The position numbers were made by a program, and so were the translations under genes. The notes beneath the pieces are model-generated. The model searched no databases. It was not told the origin of the DNA and worked only from the letters and a program-made list of their open reading frames with translations. Positions 38,718 through 47,587 of a DNA stretch of 64,000 nucleotides are shown one piece after another. Position 1 is the first letter of the stretch, and each line of letters opens with the position of its first letter. Where the stretch lies: NCBI GenBank assembly GCA_903825315.1, contig CAIKAD010000001.1, positions 248,001 through 312,000 on the forward strand, written 5' to 3'. This stretch comes from an uncultured Candidatus Peregrinibacteria bacterium (GTDB lineage: Bacteria > Patescibacteriota > Gracilibacteria > Peribacterales > Peribacteraceae).

Positions 38718-39160
38718 ATTTGCTCTTTGAAAACTCACTACCCTTGCCCTGCACCTGAGCGAAGCGAATGGTACAGGGCTGGCAGGGAGAGTGGAGAGGC
38801 GACGGAATCCGCCCTCGCTTCTGCACCCTCCCTGCCTCCTCCGCGGCATCTCGACTACCGCGATCCCGAGGCTCCCTCACTGAGGGACTCTCTCGCTCTC
38901 TCTCCACTGAGAGAAAGCACACAAACACAAACGTCCTGCTCCCGGGACAATGGGAGGTCGGTCCCGAACCATCGGGCGCCACATACACACACACGAGCCG
39001 CACACTCTCCAAAGTGCGAAGGGTAGGGAGTATGCAGCGACAGTCGCGCTGCACACTGCTCACCTCTTGCAGACCTTTACGGTCGCGAGGTGTGCGACAA
39101 GCCCCGTATCATTCTGTTCTTCCGGTCCTTGAGGGAGAGTAGGGTGATACGGGGCTTTAT
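38718..39160 (+). ncRNA. large structured ncRNA of unknown class
   Basis: Promoter and boxA, six or more strong hairpins (38747-38778, 38781-38836, 38838-38871, 38874-38886, 39034-39052, 39061-39092) and terminator GCCCCGTATCA...TGATACGGGGC-TTTATT. Confidence 0.72.
39101..39160 (+). terminator. terminator of the structured ncRNA
   Basis: gccccgtatca / tgatacggggc stem then tttatt. Confidence 0.8.
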
Positions 39161-39288
39161 TAAGGATGCAGAGGAAACAGAAGATGCAGAAGAAGCAGAA
39201 GAGAAACTGCTCAATGAGTTCTTGAGCGACAGTTCCTCTGCATCCTCTGAAACCTCTGCATCTTCTGTATCCTTCCCTTCCCGAAGGA
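39161..39288. repeat. word-type inverted repeat E8 (GGATGCAGAAGAATCAGA class)
   Basis: aaggatgcagaggaaacagaagatgcagaagaagcagaagag vs reverse complement aaggatacagaagatgcagaggtttcagaggatgcagagg. Confidence 0.9.
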
Positions 39289-39312
39289 AATCACTTCCAG
39301 TACTCTTTAACC

Positions 39313-40305
39313 ATGCCCCGAGCCAAAGTTGCCATTCTCTACGTTGGCGGGTCCATCGGAATGGTTGTGAACAACAAGACGGGACGCATTGAGCCGATGG
39401 AGTCGCTCAGCCTTATCCATCGCGCTATTCCGGAGATGCAGCGCGAGGTGTCGCTGCAGTTCTATTCATTGGAGAACATCGGGTCGTCGGAAGTGACGCC
39501 GGAGCACTGGGTGGATATTGCGGAGAAGATCCGGGAGATCTACAACCACTTCGACGGCTTTGTAGTGATCCACGGGACCAACACCATGTCCTACACGGCG
39601 GCGGCGCTCAGTTTTGCGCTGCAGAACCTTAGCAAGCCCGTGGTGTGTACCGGAGCGCTTTTGCCCATCAACGAACTCGCGGGCGACGGCCGCATGAATC
39701 TCATCTTTGCCATCCGCGCGGCCCAATTGGACCTTGCCGAGGTGTGCGTCAGCTTGGGGCCCAAAGTACTCCGTGGCACGCGCGCCAAGAAGGTGGAGGA
39801 TTCGCTCATGCAGACGTTCGATAGTCCGCGCTTTCCCGCATTGGCGGACTTTAGTACCGGTGTGCACCTGCATCCGTGGCGGCTGGTGCGGCGCAAGCGC
39901 ACACTCCTTTGCCGGCCGACGTTCGATACCAATGTTATTGTGGTCACGCTCACGCCGGGTATTTCCGATGCCTATCTCCATGCCGTCCTCGCTGCCAAAC
40001 CGCACGGCATCGTCCTGCGCGCCTACGGGCCCGGCATGCTGCCGGAGCGGCTCTTCCCGTGGCTGCGGGAGGTTAAACATGCCGGCATTCCCGTGGTGAT
40101 CATCTCGCAAACCTTGCGCGGAGCGATTGATCTCCACCGCTTCCGCAAGCAGCTCACCTTGGAGGAATTGGGCATCATCTCCGGCAAAAACATGAGCTTC
40201 GAATGCGCTACTGCCAAACTGATGTGGGCCTTGAAACAGGCGAAGACACCATTGCGTTTGAGGGAATTGATGGAGAGGAGTTTGGTGGGGGAGCTGGATG
40301 AATGA
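39313..40305 (+). CDS. L-asparaginase type I-like
   Basis: KVAILYVGGSIGMV; DGFVVIHGTNTMSYTAAALSF; GAL LPINELAGDGRMNL. Confidence 0.93.
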   Translation: MPRAKVAILYVGGSIGMVVNNKTGRIEPMESLSLIHRAIPEMQREVSLQFYSLENIGSSEVTPEHWVDIAEKIREIYNHFDGFVVIHGTNTMSYTAAALSFALQNLSKPVVCTGALLPINELAGDGRMNLIFAIRAAQLDLAEVCVSLGPKVLRGTRAKKVEDSLMQTFDSPRFPALADFSTGVHLHPWRLVRRKRTLLCRPTFDTNVIVVTLTPGISDAYLHAVLAAKPHGIVLRAYGPGMLPERLFPWLREVKHAGIPVVIISQTLRGAIDLHRFRKQLTLEELGIISGKNMSFECATAKLMWALKQAKTPLRLRELMERSLVGELDE

Positions 40306-40307
40306 AC

Positions 40308-40432
40308 CAATTCTTCAAAATCCTCAATGACCCTCCTTCGTCCGCCTCGGTGGACTACGGATGGGCAGGCCAAAGACGAACTTCGGTCGAGGCGTTTTGG
40401 TTTTTTGGAACATTGGTTCATTGGTCATTTCT
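40308..40432. repeat. word-type inverted repeat E9 (CCAATGACCAA class) with dispersed palindrome in its loop
   Basis: gaatgaaccaattcttcaaaatcctcaatgacc vs reverse complement of cgttttggttttttggaacattggttcattggtcat. Confidence 0.85.
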
Positions 40433-40595
40433 CGGATTCATCATCTTCCTCCTCCCGTTCCCTCTCTTTGTTTTCGAGCAGCTTGGCACCGATAATGGAG
40501 GTGATGGCGCCGCCGATCACAAGGCCTACCACAACACGCCGGGCAAGATGCCCTTTCTTCTTGTCCTCTTTTTCATGGCGGCGGAAAGGCCACAT
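40425..40595 (-). CDS. 56-aa single-TM protein MWPFRRHEKEDKKKGHLARRVVVGLVIGGAITSIIGAKLLENKEREREEEDDESEK
   Basis: Missed by the ORF track because of length; charged ends around a Gly-rich TM segment. Confidence 0.65.
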   Translation of the reverse strand: MWPFRRHEKEDKKKGHLARRVVVGLVIGGAITSIIGAKLLENKEREREEEDDESEK

Positions 40596-40647
40596 ATGTC
40601 TCTATTGTAGCAGAAGTTGGATGGGATGTTGTCTGCGAAAGTTTGGA

Positions 40648-40733
40648 GTGTAATGATCAATTCTCCAACATCCCAATGACCAAAGATGATCCACAACAGG
40701 GATGTATTTTGATCATTGGTCATTCCATAGTAC
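40648..40733. repeat. word-type inverted repeat E10 (CCAATGACCAA class)
   Basis: gtaatgatcaattctccaacatcccaatgaccaaagatgatcc vs reverse complement of gggatgtattttgatcattggtcattcc. Confidence 0.8.
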
Positions 40734-42101
40734 TTCCGGATACGTCTTCAAATGTCCAAGGATGATATCCTCCACCTCCTTGAGCTTTTCCGGTGATCGC
40801 GCTTCGACGCAGATCGAAAGTTTGGGAGCAGTGTTACTCTGTCGGATACCGGCCCACGCACCCTGCCCGAAGTCGATGCGCGCGCCGTCCAGTGTGATCA
40901 CAGGGTACGACGCCGCAAAATGATCCGTAACGCTCCGGACAATGGCGGCCTTACGGTCGTCGGGGCAGAAAGGACGACGTTCGGGAGCCTGGTAGACGGC
41001 GGGGAAGGCGGAGAGGATTTTGGTGAGCGGCTTGCCCTTGGTCTTTACGATCTGGACAAACCGCAGGGCGGCAACCAGAGCGTCGTCAAAGCCAAAGTAG
41101 CCTTCGGCCGGAAAGAAGTGGCCCGATTGTTCGCCGCCCAGGAGCGCGTCGTTCTCGCGCATTGCGTGTTCCACGTAGGAATGTCCAACTTTGCACATCA
41201 CGGGAAGGCCGCCGAGCCTTTTGATCTCCGTCTCCAAAATTCCGGAATTGCTGACGGTAAAGACGACGGTTGCCTCCGGCTCGCGTGTGAGCAGATCTTC
41301 CGCGAGCAGGAGCAGGACTTCGTCGGGAGTCCGGATTGTGCCCTTCTCGTCCACGAGCCCTAAACGGTCCCCGTCGCCGTCGAACGCCAGGCCCAGATGG
41401 GCACCGGTCTCCGTCACCTTTGCCTGAAGGTCCTTGAGCGTGCTGTGCTGACTGGGATCCGCTGCGTGGTTGGGGAACCTGCCGTCCGGTTCCGTGTACA
41501 GACCGATGACGTCGGCGCCTGCACGCTGTAATCCTTCCATGTACACCGGCCCTGCGATGCCATTGCCTGTATCCACCACGACCTTCAATCCCTTCGCCGC
41601 TCCGCCGAACATCTCTTCCAGAAACGCAAGGTACGGCGCCACGGCATCGATGTCCTCCAGGGAGCCTTCGCCTGTCACAACATTCCCCGCTTCGATGCGG
41701 CGAAGGAGGTCCTGCAGATCCTCACCGCTGTACGCTTCGGCGTCACGTACCTGCAGCTTGATGCCGTTATCTTCCTTAGGGTTGTGGCTTGCGGTGATTT
41801 GTATGCCCCCGTCGAGTTCCTGCGTGCAGATAGTGAAGTAATTGAGTGGGCTGGGCGTTTGTCCCATCACGAGGGTGTGGCATCCTGCGTTCAGGAGGCC
41901 TTCGATCATCGCCTCCGCCAGCTCCGGACTGTGTGTCCGCGCGTCCCATCCCACCACCACTTTCGGACGGTCGATCTGGTATTTTTCGCGGAGGACAGTT
42001 CCAAACGCCTGTCCGATTACGCGGCAGATGTCCGGCGTGATGTCCGTTCCTGCCTTGCCGCGGATGTCGTACGCTCGAAAAATATGGGGGTTGATGACCA
42101 T
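40713..42101 (-). CDS. phosphomannomutase/phosphoglucomutase
   Basis: IFRAYDIRGKAGTDI; ITASHNPKEDNGIK; LAFDGDGDRLGLVDEKG; GGEQSGHFF. Confidence 0.96.
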   Translation of the reverse strand: MVINPHIFRAYDIRGKAGTDITPDICRVIGQAFGTVLREKYQIDRPKVVVGWDARTHSPELAEAMIEGLLNAGCHTLVMGQTPSPLNYFTICTQELDGGIQITASHNPKEDNGIKLQVRDAEAYSGEDLQDLLRRIEAGNVVTGEGSLEDIDAVAPYLAFLEEMFGGAAKGLKVVVDTGNGIAGPVYMEGLQRAGADVIGLYTEPDGRFPNHAADPSQHSTLKDLQAKVTETGAHLGLAFDGDGDRLGLVDEKGTIRTPDEVLLLLAEDLLTREPEATVVFTVSNSGILETEIKRLGGLPVMCKVGHSYVEHAMRENDALLGGEQSGHFFPAEGYFGFDDALVAALRFVQIVKTKGKPLTKILSAFPAVYQAPERRPFCPDDRKAAIVRSVTDHFAASYPVITLDGARIDFGQGAWAGIRQSNTAPKLSICVEARSPEKLKEVEDIILGHLKTYPEVLWNDQ

Positions 42102-42226
42102 GCGTGAAGCTTAGCGCAGCGCGGAAGAAGTGTCCCGTTCCTTTGCTGGAGATGTGAAAAATTACCGAAAGAGAGAACTAGTCAATAATTAACAAATATG
42201 ATATAATAATACTAAAGACCCACACC

Positions 42227-43891
42227 ATGCCTTCACATCTCTCCGTCGCATACTTCACGATGGAAATCGGGCTGGAGAGCGCCATTCCCACGTACGCGGG
42301 CGGGCTCGGCATGCTCGCGGCGGACCTTATGCGGTCGTGCGCGGACACGAAGGTTAATGCCGCGTGTGTCACGGGGTGCTGGCGGTACGGGTACCTTCAC
42401 CAGGAACTTCATCCGGACGGAACGCAGAGTTACAGCGAGGTGCCGTGGAAGCCGGAGGACCATCTCACCAGGAGGCCCGAAACGGTGACGGTGCAGGTAG
42501 AGGGAAGGACGGTGAACGTCGGGTGTTGGGAACTTCAGCTCAAGGGGAGGCATGGGACGATTCCTCTGTATTTTCTGGATACGAACCTGCCGGAGAACAG
42601 CACGGCCGATCGGGATATTACCAAGAGCCTCTACGGCGGAGACAACGCCATGCGGATAAGGCAGGAGATCGTTCTCGGTATAGGCGGCGTGCGGATGTTG
42701 CGTGCGCTCGGCTATTCCACCATCGATAATTTCCATCTCAATGAGGGGCATTGCGCGTTCCTCACGCTGGAGCTGTTGCGTGAGCGGGGTTTTCAAGACG
42801 AAGCAGTGCGTCCTTCCTGCACGTTCACCACGCACACGCCTGTGCAGGCGGGGCATGACCGCTTTCCCTACGATCTTGCGTGGCGCATCGCGGGGGACCA
42901 GCTGCCCTGGCACATCAAGAAGCTCGCGGGAGACGATGTCCTCTCCATGACGCGGCTGGCCATGTCCCTCAGCCACAAAACGCTCGGTGTCTCCCGCATT
43001 CATGCCGCCGTATCCCGCCAGTTACTCGGCGATCCGGCCGTCGACTACATCACGAACGGCATCCACCACCTTCAGTGGGCGAGTGCGGAGATGCAGGCGC
43101 TTTTCGACAAGCGCATTCCCGGCTGGCGCGGGCACCCGGCACTCCTCGCGGCGCATTGCCGTGATCTGGCGGACGAAGAACTCTGGGCAGCGCATCAGGC
43201 CGGCAAGGTCCGGCTGATTGAGGCGGTGAATGCGCAGAGTGGCGCCCGCTTTCTCAATGACCGCCTCACCATCGTCAGTGCGCGGCGCATCGTGCCCTAC
43301 AAGCGTCCCGAGCTTCTCTACGAAAACATTGACCGCCTGCGCGAGGTTGCCAAGGGCAAACTCCAGATCATCCACGCCGGAAATGCGCACCCGCACGATC
43401 CTTTTTCGCAGGACGTCATCCGTCACATTATCGAGCGCTCACGAGAGCTCAAGGGCGCAGTGGACATCGCCTACCTTCCCAACTACAACCCGGACCTTGC
43501 GCGATTGCTCGTGGCGGGAGCGGACGTGTGGCTCAATACGCCAACGCGTCTCCACGAGGCGTCCGGCACGTCCGGCATGAAGGCGTGCCTCAATGGCGCG
43601 CTCAACCTTTCCACGCTCGACGGGTGGTGGGCGGAAGGCTACGAGATAGACCCCGAAGCCGGTTGGAGAATCGGGCCGCTTGTGGAGACGCTCAGCGACG
43701 ATGACACGCGCAAGGCGGATGCCGAGGATCTCTACACGCAGATCCAGTACGAAGTGATACCGGAGTATGAGTATCCCGGCCGCGCCCGCTGGATACGCCG
43801 CATGAAGCGGGCCATCGGCCTCATTGGCACGTTTTCGTCACAGCGGGCAGTGGAGGAGTATGTGGCAAAGGCGTGGATGAACCGGGAGTAG
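42227..43891 (+). CDS. alpha-glucan phosphorylase (short form)
   Basis: VAYFTMEIGLESAIPTYAGGLGMLAAD; NEGHCAFLTLELLRE; HTPVQAGHDRF; ASGTSGMKACLNGALNLSTLDGWW. Confidence 0.95.
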   Translation: MPSHLSVAYFTMEIGLESAIPTYAGGLGMLAADLMRSCADTKVNAACVTGCWRYGYLHQELHPDGTQSYSEVPWKPEDHLTRRPETVTVQVEGRTVNVGCWELQLKGRHGTIPLYFLDTNLPENSTADRDITKSLYGGDNAMRIRQEIVLGIGGVRMLRALGYSTIDNFHLNEGHCAFLTLELLRERGFQDEAVRPSCTFTTHTPVQAGHDRFPYDLAWRIAGDQLPWHIKKLAGDDVLSMTRLAMSLSHKTLGVSRIHAAVSRQLLGDPAVDYITNGIHHLQWASAEMQALFDKRIPGWRGHPALLAAHCRDLADEELWAAHQAGKVRLIEAVNAQSGARFLNDRLTIVSARRIVPYKRPELLYENIDRLREVAKGKLQIIHAGNAHPHDPFSQDVIRHIIERSRELKGAVDIAYLPNYNPDLARLLVAGADVWLNTPTRLHEASGTSGMKACLNGALNLSTLDGWWAEGYEIDPEAGWRIGPLVETLSDDDTRKADAEDLYTQIQYEVIPEYEYPGRARWIRRMKRAIGLIGTFSSQRAVEEYVAKAWMNRE

Positions 43892-43904
43892 ATGTTGGTG
43901 AGTA

Positions 43905-44000
43905 TGGGAATAACGGAATAATAGAATAAGCGAGTAACAGGGGGCAGAGCGCAGGACTTTCTCCTGTTATTCCGTTATTCTCTTATTCTGTTACTCCTCC
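43905..44000. repeat. word-type inverted repeat E11 (GAATAACGGAATAATAGAATAA class)
   Basis: gggaataacggaataatagaataagcgagtaacagg vs reverse complement gagtaacagaataagagaataacggaataacaggag. Confidence 0.9.
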
Positions 44001-44004
44001 CCAG

Positions 44005-44847
44005 ATGTATCTTCAGCTTCCATCCAAGGACCGTACGACAATCATCGGTGTCCTCAATGTAACGCCGGATTCCTATGTTCCTGAGAGCCGCGCATCGACA
44101 ATTGCGGAAGCAGTTGCGCGTGCGGGAGCGATGATAGGGGAGGGCGCGGATATCATTGAGATCGGCGGCGAGTCCACGGGACCGGGGTCGCAAGATGTCT
44201 CTGTGGATGAAGAACGCCGGCGCGTTCTTTCCGTTATTCAGGCCATCAGAAAAGCATATCCCGATGCCGTCCTTTCCCTGGATACCTACAAGGCAGCCGT
44301 TGCACGTGAGGCGTTGCAGGAAGGGGTGAGCATGATCAACGATGTAACAGCGGGAAGAGGGGATCCGGAACTGTTCGGCGTCGTGGCTCAGGCAGGAGCG
44401 ACCCTGGTCCTGATGTACGCCAAGGATGCCACAGCGCGTACGACGGTGCGGGATGATCAGTACGATGATGTGGTGAAGGTCATCAAAGAATTCCTGCGGG
44501 ACCGTAAGGAAGCGGCGGTGGCTGCAGGCATTGATCCTGCGACAATCATCCTCGATCCGGGATTGGGTCATTTTGTCTCGAGCGATCCCCGTTACTCCTT
44601 TGCCATCATCGCCCGGCTCCGGGAGTTCGACGATCTCGGGTGCCCGTTGCTCCTCAGTCCCTCCCGCAAGTCCTTTCTTGCCGGCGCGGAACAGCTTCCC
44701 GTCCAGGATCGTTTGCCGGGCACTCTCGCGGCAAGTGCCATTGCCATCCTCAATGGTGCCCGTGCGATTCGCACCCATGATGTCCGGCAAACGAAGCGCG
44801 TCGCGGAAATCGCGGAGCGCATTCTTTACGGGGGAGAAGGAGAATGA
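44005..44847 (+). CDS. folP: dihydropteroate synthase
   Basis: TIIGVLNVTPDSYVPESR; IIEIGGESTGPGS; SMINDVTAGRGDPELF; IILDPGLGHFV. Confidence 0.93.
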   Translation: MYLQLPSKDRTTIIGVLNVTPDSYVPESRASTIAEAVARAGAMIGEGADIIEIGGESTGPGSQDVSVDEERRRVLSVIQAIRKAYPDAVLSLDTYKAAVAREALQEGVSMINDVTAGRGDPELFGVVAQAGATLVLMYAKDATARTTVRDDQYDDVVKVIKEFLRDRKEAAVAAGIDPATIILDPGLGHFVSSDPRYSFAIIARLREFDDLGCPLLLSPSRKSFLAGAEQLPVQDRLPGTLAASAIAILNGARAIRTHDVRQTKRVAEIAERILYGGEGE

Positions 44848-44850
44848 TCG

Positions 44851-45738
44851 TTACGCCGGGACTACCGAGATCACAAATGCCACGATCATGTAGCTGAGAA
44901 TAATGACCGCCAATCCGATGAGGGAACGGATGAGGAGGCTCTTGCCCTTGGAGGCCTGTTCCTCATTTCCGAAGCTGGAGAGGTACAGGATGCCTGCGTA
45001 GATGACCACCGCAACAGCTGCAAGTGTGACGAATCCGAGAATGTACTCCACGATTGTGACGATAACAGTCACGAATTCCGTGGGAGTATTGGGGGCGCCT
45101 ATGGATTGCCCGTACCCGAACATCCTCCCCAGGACGAACCGCAGGAGGATGAGGAGGATGCCTGCCGCGATGGCGAAGATCGCGTTGCGCAGGTTGGTGA
45201 GACCCTGCTCGTTCCCTGCCGAATAGATAGCCTTGAGGCCCGTGATGACGATCATGAGCACGGCAAGGATGCCCACGAGGAACAGCACCCAGTCGATAAT
45301 GGCCATGATTTCGTCATTCAACACCTGTACGCCGGCGTCCGGATTGGATCCGAAGACACTGCCGAGCGCCCCTTCGGTGCCGTAGAATGCTTTGATGAAG
45401 GGGTTGATCATGTAGGCCATGATGATGCCCACGATGCTCATCGTGAGGATGTGCTTAGCTGTTTCCTTGGAATTGTCATCCTGTCCAATCACCATCCGGT
45501 ACCCTGCGTAGATGATCATGATGACTGCCACGATGGCGACGTAAGGCCGTGCCTGGCCGACGAGGATCATAAAGAGGGTATTCGCGCTTTGCGCCGCCGT
45601 TCCTCCTCCTCCAAAATCCGGAAGCCCGCTTCCGACACTATCGACCACGTCTTGGACGTTACCCAGGCTGATGGCAGCATGTGCCGCTTGCGGTAGCAAG
45701 AGCACAAGGAAGCCGATGAGGGAGGAGAGGAGTTTCAT
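44851..45738 (-). CDS. membrane protein with three tandem VirB2/T4SS-pilin-like modules
   Basis: Signal peptide; repeats IIYAGYRMVIGQDDNSKETAKHILTMSIVGIIMAYMI / VITGLKAIYSAGNEQGLTNLRNAIFAIAAGILLI / VIYAGILYLSSFGNEEQASKGKSLLIRSLIGLAVIILSYMIV. Confidence 0.75.
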   Translation of the reverse strand: MKLLSSLIGFLVLLLPQAAHAAISLGNVQDVVDSVGSGLPDFGGGGTAAQSANTLFMILVGQARPYVAIVAVIMIIYAGYRMVIGQDDNSKETAKHILTMSIVGIIMAYMINPFIKAFYGTEGALGSVFGSNPDAGVQVLNDEIMAIIDWVLFLVGILAVLMIVITGLKAIYSAGNEQGLTNLRNAIFAIAAGILLILLRFVLGRMFGYGQSIGAPNTPTEFVTVIVTIVEYILGFVTLAAVAVVIYAGILYLSSFGNEEQASKGKSLLIRSLIGLAVIILSYMIVAFVISVVPA

Positions 45739-46514
45739 GGGATGATGTCCCTGAGGCCGATGAAGGTGTTCACGAGGACGTAGGAGATGAGGATGACGAT
45801 GAGCGTGAAGATGGCGGTCTTGATGACGGTCTGCGCCTTTCCCTTGAGGGATTCGTCCACGGACACCACAAGCATGATTCCCGCCACTATCAATGCAATC
45901 ACAATGGAGATGCCGAGGATTGTGAGAATGAAGTTGATGATACCCTTCGCCTCTGCCGTCAGGAGCTTCAAATCGTGGCCATGGCCGGGGTCCACCGCCG
46001 TCACGATGATGTGGGAAACGAGCACAAGGACGATACCGATGAAGCTGTAGATGAGGCGCTTGCGTGCGCGCTCCACGTACTCCTGCTCGCCGCCCGAGAA
46101 GATGAGGCGGAACCCCTGGATCACGATGTTCACTATGAGGGCTATAGAGACAGCGAGTTGCGCGTAGGTAATCACATTTCCCAGCGCGGTATCTGCATAA
46201 GCGCCTCCCCCCGATCGAATGGCGTTTGTTGAGCCGGGCGCGACGGAATTTACGAGCATTGTTGCCACGGACACCACAATGACTCCTGCCACCGCGTAAC
46301 TGTACGAGTGCTTGGATTCCGCCATCGCACTCTCATCATGGCTGTAGAAGACCATGATGACGGAGTAGATGAAGAGGAAGAGACCGAGGACACCCCAAAA
46401 CAGGACGCGGGCTGGTTCCTCGAAAGCGCTCAGGTACCCGCTCAAGCCGACATCGACGGACACCGCCAAGCCGGGGTTGGTGGGCTGGATCGGAAAAGCC
46501 CAGGCGTGTTGCAC
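45735..46514 (-). CDS. membrane protein with VirB2/T4SS-pilin-like modules, paralogous to neighbour
   Basis: IVIQGFRLIFSGGEQEYVERARKRLIYSFIGIVLVLVSHIIV and IVAGIMLVVSVDESLKGKAQTVIKTAIFTLIVILISYVLV. Confidence 0.7.
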   Translation of the reverse strand: MQHAWAFPIQPTNPGLAVSVDVGLSGYLSAFEEPARVLFWGVLGLFLFIYSVIMVFYSHDESAMAESKHSYSYAVAGVIVVSVATMLVNSVAPGSTNAIRSGGGAYADTALGNVITYAQLAVSIALIVNIVIQGFRLIFSGGEQEYVERARKRLIYSFIGIVLVLVSHIIVTAVDPGHGHDLKLLTAEAKGIINFILTILGISIVIALIVAGIMLVVSVDESLKGKAQTVIKTAIFTLIVILISYVLVNTFIGLRDIIP

Positions 46515-46584
46515 GAGAAGGCCGAGGATGGCGGGGATATGTGTTATCGATGTATTATAGCGGTTTCTCGGTATTTCTTGAAGG

Positions 46585-46680
46585 GTGGCGGTTTTGTCAT
46601 TTGGTTATTTTGTTATTTGGAATGGAAGTTGTTGTAGTATCGGACAAAGTAAAAAAATAACTAATTAAACAAATAACATT
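46585..46680. repeat. word-type inverted repeat E12 (GTTATTTTGTTATTTGG class)
   Basis: gtcatttggttattttgttatttggaatgg vs reverse complement gaatgttatttgtttaattagttatttttttac. Confidence 0.75.
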
Positions 46681-46735
46681 CTATAGGTCAAGAATCGCTT
46701 TACACAGCCCCGTAAATAGCATAACCTCCCCCGGC

Positions 46736-46921
46736 ATGGCAAAGCGTCCCACCCCCAAGAAGCGCAAACCCAAATCCGCAGGACGGATACAGCATTCCGT
46801 GTTCGTGTTGCAGGAAGTGCGCAGGCTTCGCAACCGTCAGAACTCACCGTTCGCGGTTCCGGCGTCGTCCAAGAACAAGGCGAAGAAGGCTCTCGAGGGC
46901 ATCACGCGCATCAAGGCGTGA
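46736..46921 (+). CDS. basic 61-aa protein, possibly ribosomal protein bL32-like
   Basis: MAKRPTPKKRKPKSAGRIQHS...; position before nusB-rnc recalls rpmF context; assignment uncertain. Confidence 0.5.
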   Translation: MAKRPTPKKRKPKSAGRIQHSVFVLQEVRRLRNRQNSPFAVPASSKNKAKKALEGITRIKA

Positions 46922-47018
46922 GGGAATATTGGAATACGAGAGTATTTGAATATTGGGGAAAGACGCTGTGTAGGTGCTATTTCCAATAGTCCCATATTCC
47001 AATACTCTAATACTTGAT
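46921..47018. repeat. word-type inverted repeat E13 (GGAATATTGGAATA class)
   Basis: gggaatattggaatacgagagtatttgaatattgggg vs reverse complement caagtattagagtattggaatatgggactattgg. Confidence 0.9.
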
Positions 47019-47019
47019 T

Positions 47020-47421
47020 ATGGCTCGCCGCCGACATCTCTCCCGCATCGCCGTCATGCAAGCGCTATTCGAGCGCGAAAAACATGAACGTACGGAGCCG
47101 CAGGCATCGCTTGAGCGCAATGCCGAGGAACTGGGTGAGGTGGATACGGAGTTTGCCGCAGTCTTGCTCAAGGGAGTTCTGTCCCGCGAGGGCGAAGTAA
47201 AGGCTGCCGTGCAGGAGCATGCGCCACAGTGGCCCATGGAGCGGATGGATCCCATTTCTCGTTGTATCCTGCTCATCGGCGCCTACGAACTTCTCTTTGC
47301 GAACGATGCCCCGCCGGCAGTGGTCATGAATGAAGCTATCGAGATTGCCAAGGAGTATGGGACCGACGAGGGTGGGAAGTTCGTGAACGGAGTGTTGAAT
47401 GCGATTGCCCATCGGAAGTAG
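47020..47421 (+). CDS. nusB: transcription antitermination factor NusB
   Basis: RRRHLSRIAVMQALFERE; ISRCILLIGAYELLF; VVMNEAIEIAKEYGTDEGGKFVNGVLNAI. Confidence 0.93.
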   Translation: MARRRHLSRIAVMQALFEREKHERTEPQASLERNAEELGEVDTEFAAVLLKGVLSREGEVKAAVQEHAPQWPMERMDPISRCILLIGAYELLFANDAPPAVVMNEAIEIAKEYGTDEGGKFVNGVLNAIAHRK

Positions 47422-47525
47422 GGATTAGGGATTGGTATATTGGGGATTAGGAACGAGGTGTTTCGTGCGCATATTCTTTTGAGGGAGTACTACTTCCATT
47501 CCTAATTCCTAACCCCTAATCCCCA
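47420..47525. repeat. word-type inverted repeat E14 (GGGATTAGGGATT class)
   Basis: tagggattagggattggtatattggggattaggaacg vs reverse complement gggattggggattaggggttaggaattaggaatgg. Confidence 0.9.
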
Positions 47526-47587
47526 ATCCCAAGTCAGTCCTCTCTCTTCACTTGGAACACTGTTCGAAAGCACGCTATCCTACGGTC

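Noticed and set aside
38727-39142. ORF-track proteins on both strands inside the ncRNA region (38727..39026, 38768..39142, 38659..39063)
   Set aside because: Overlapping frames of low-complexity composition over hairpin-rich sequence; no domain and no consistent ribosome-binding site.
38718-39160. Identity as RNase P RNA, tmRNA or SRP RNA
   Set aside because: Diagnostic core motifs were not found by eye; left as unknown class pending Infernal.
39161-39288. CRISPR-like array from the repeated gatgcagaagaa words
   Set aside because: Units are degenerate, unspaced and form one inverted repeat; no cas genes.
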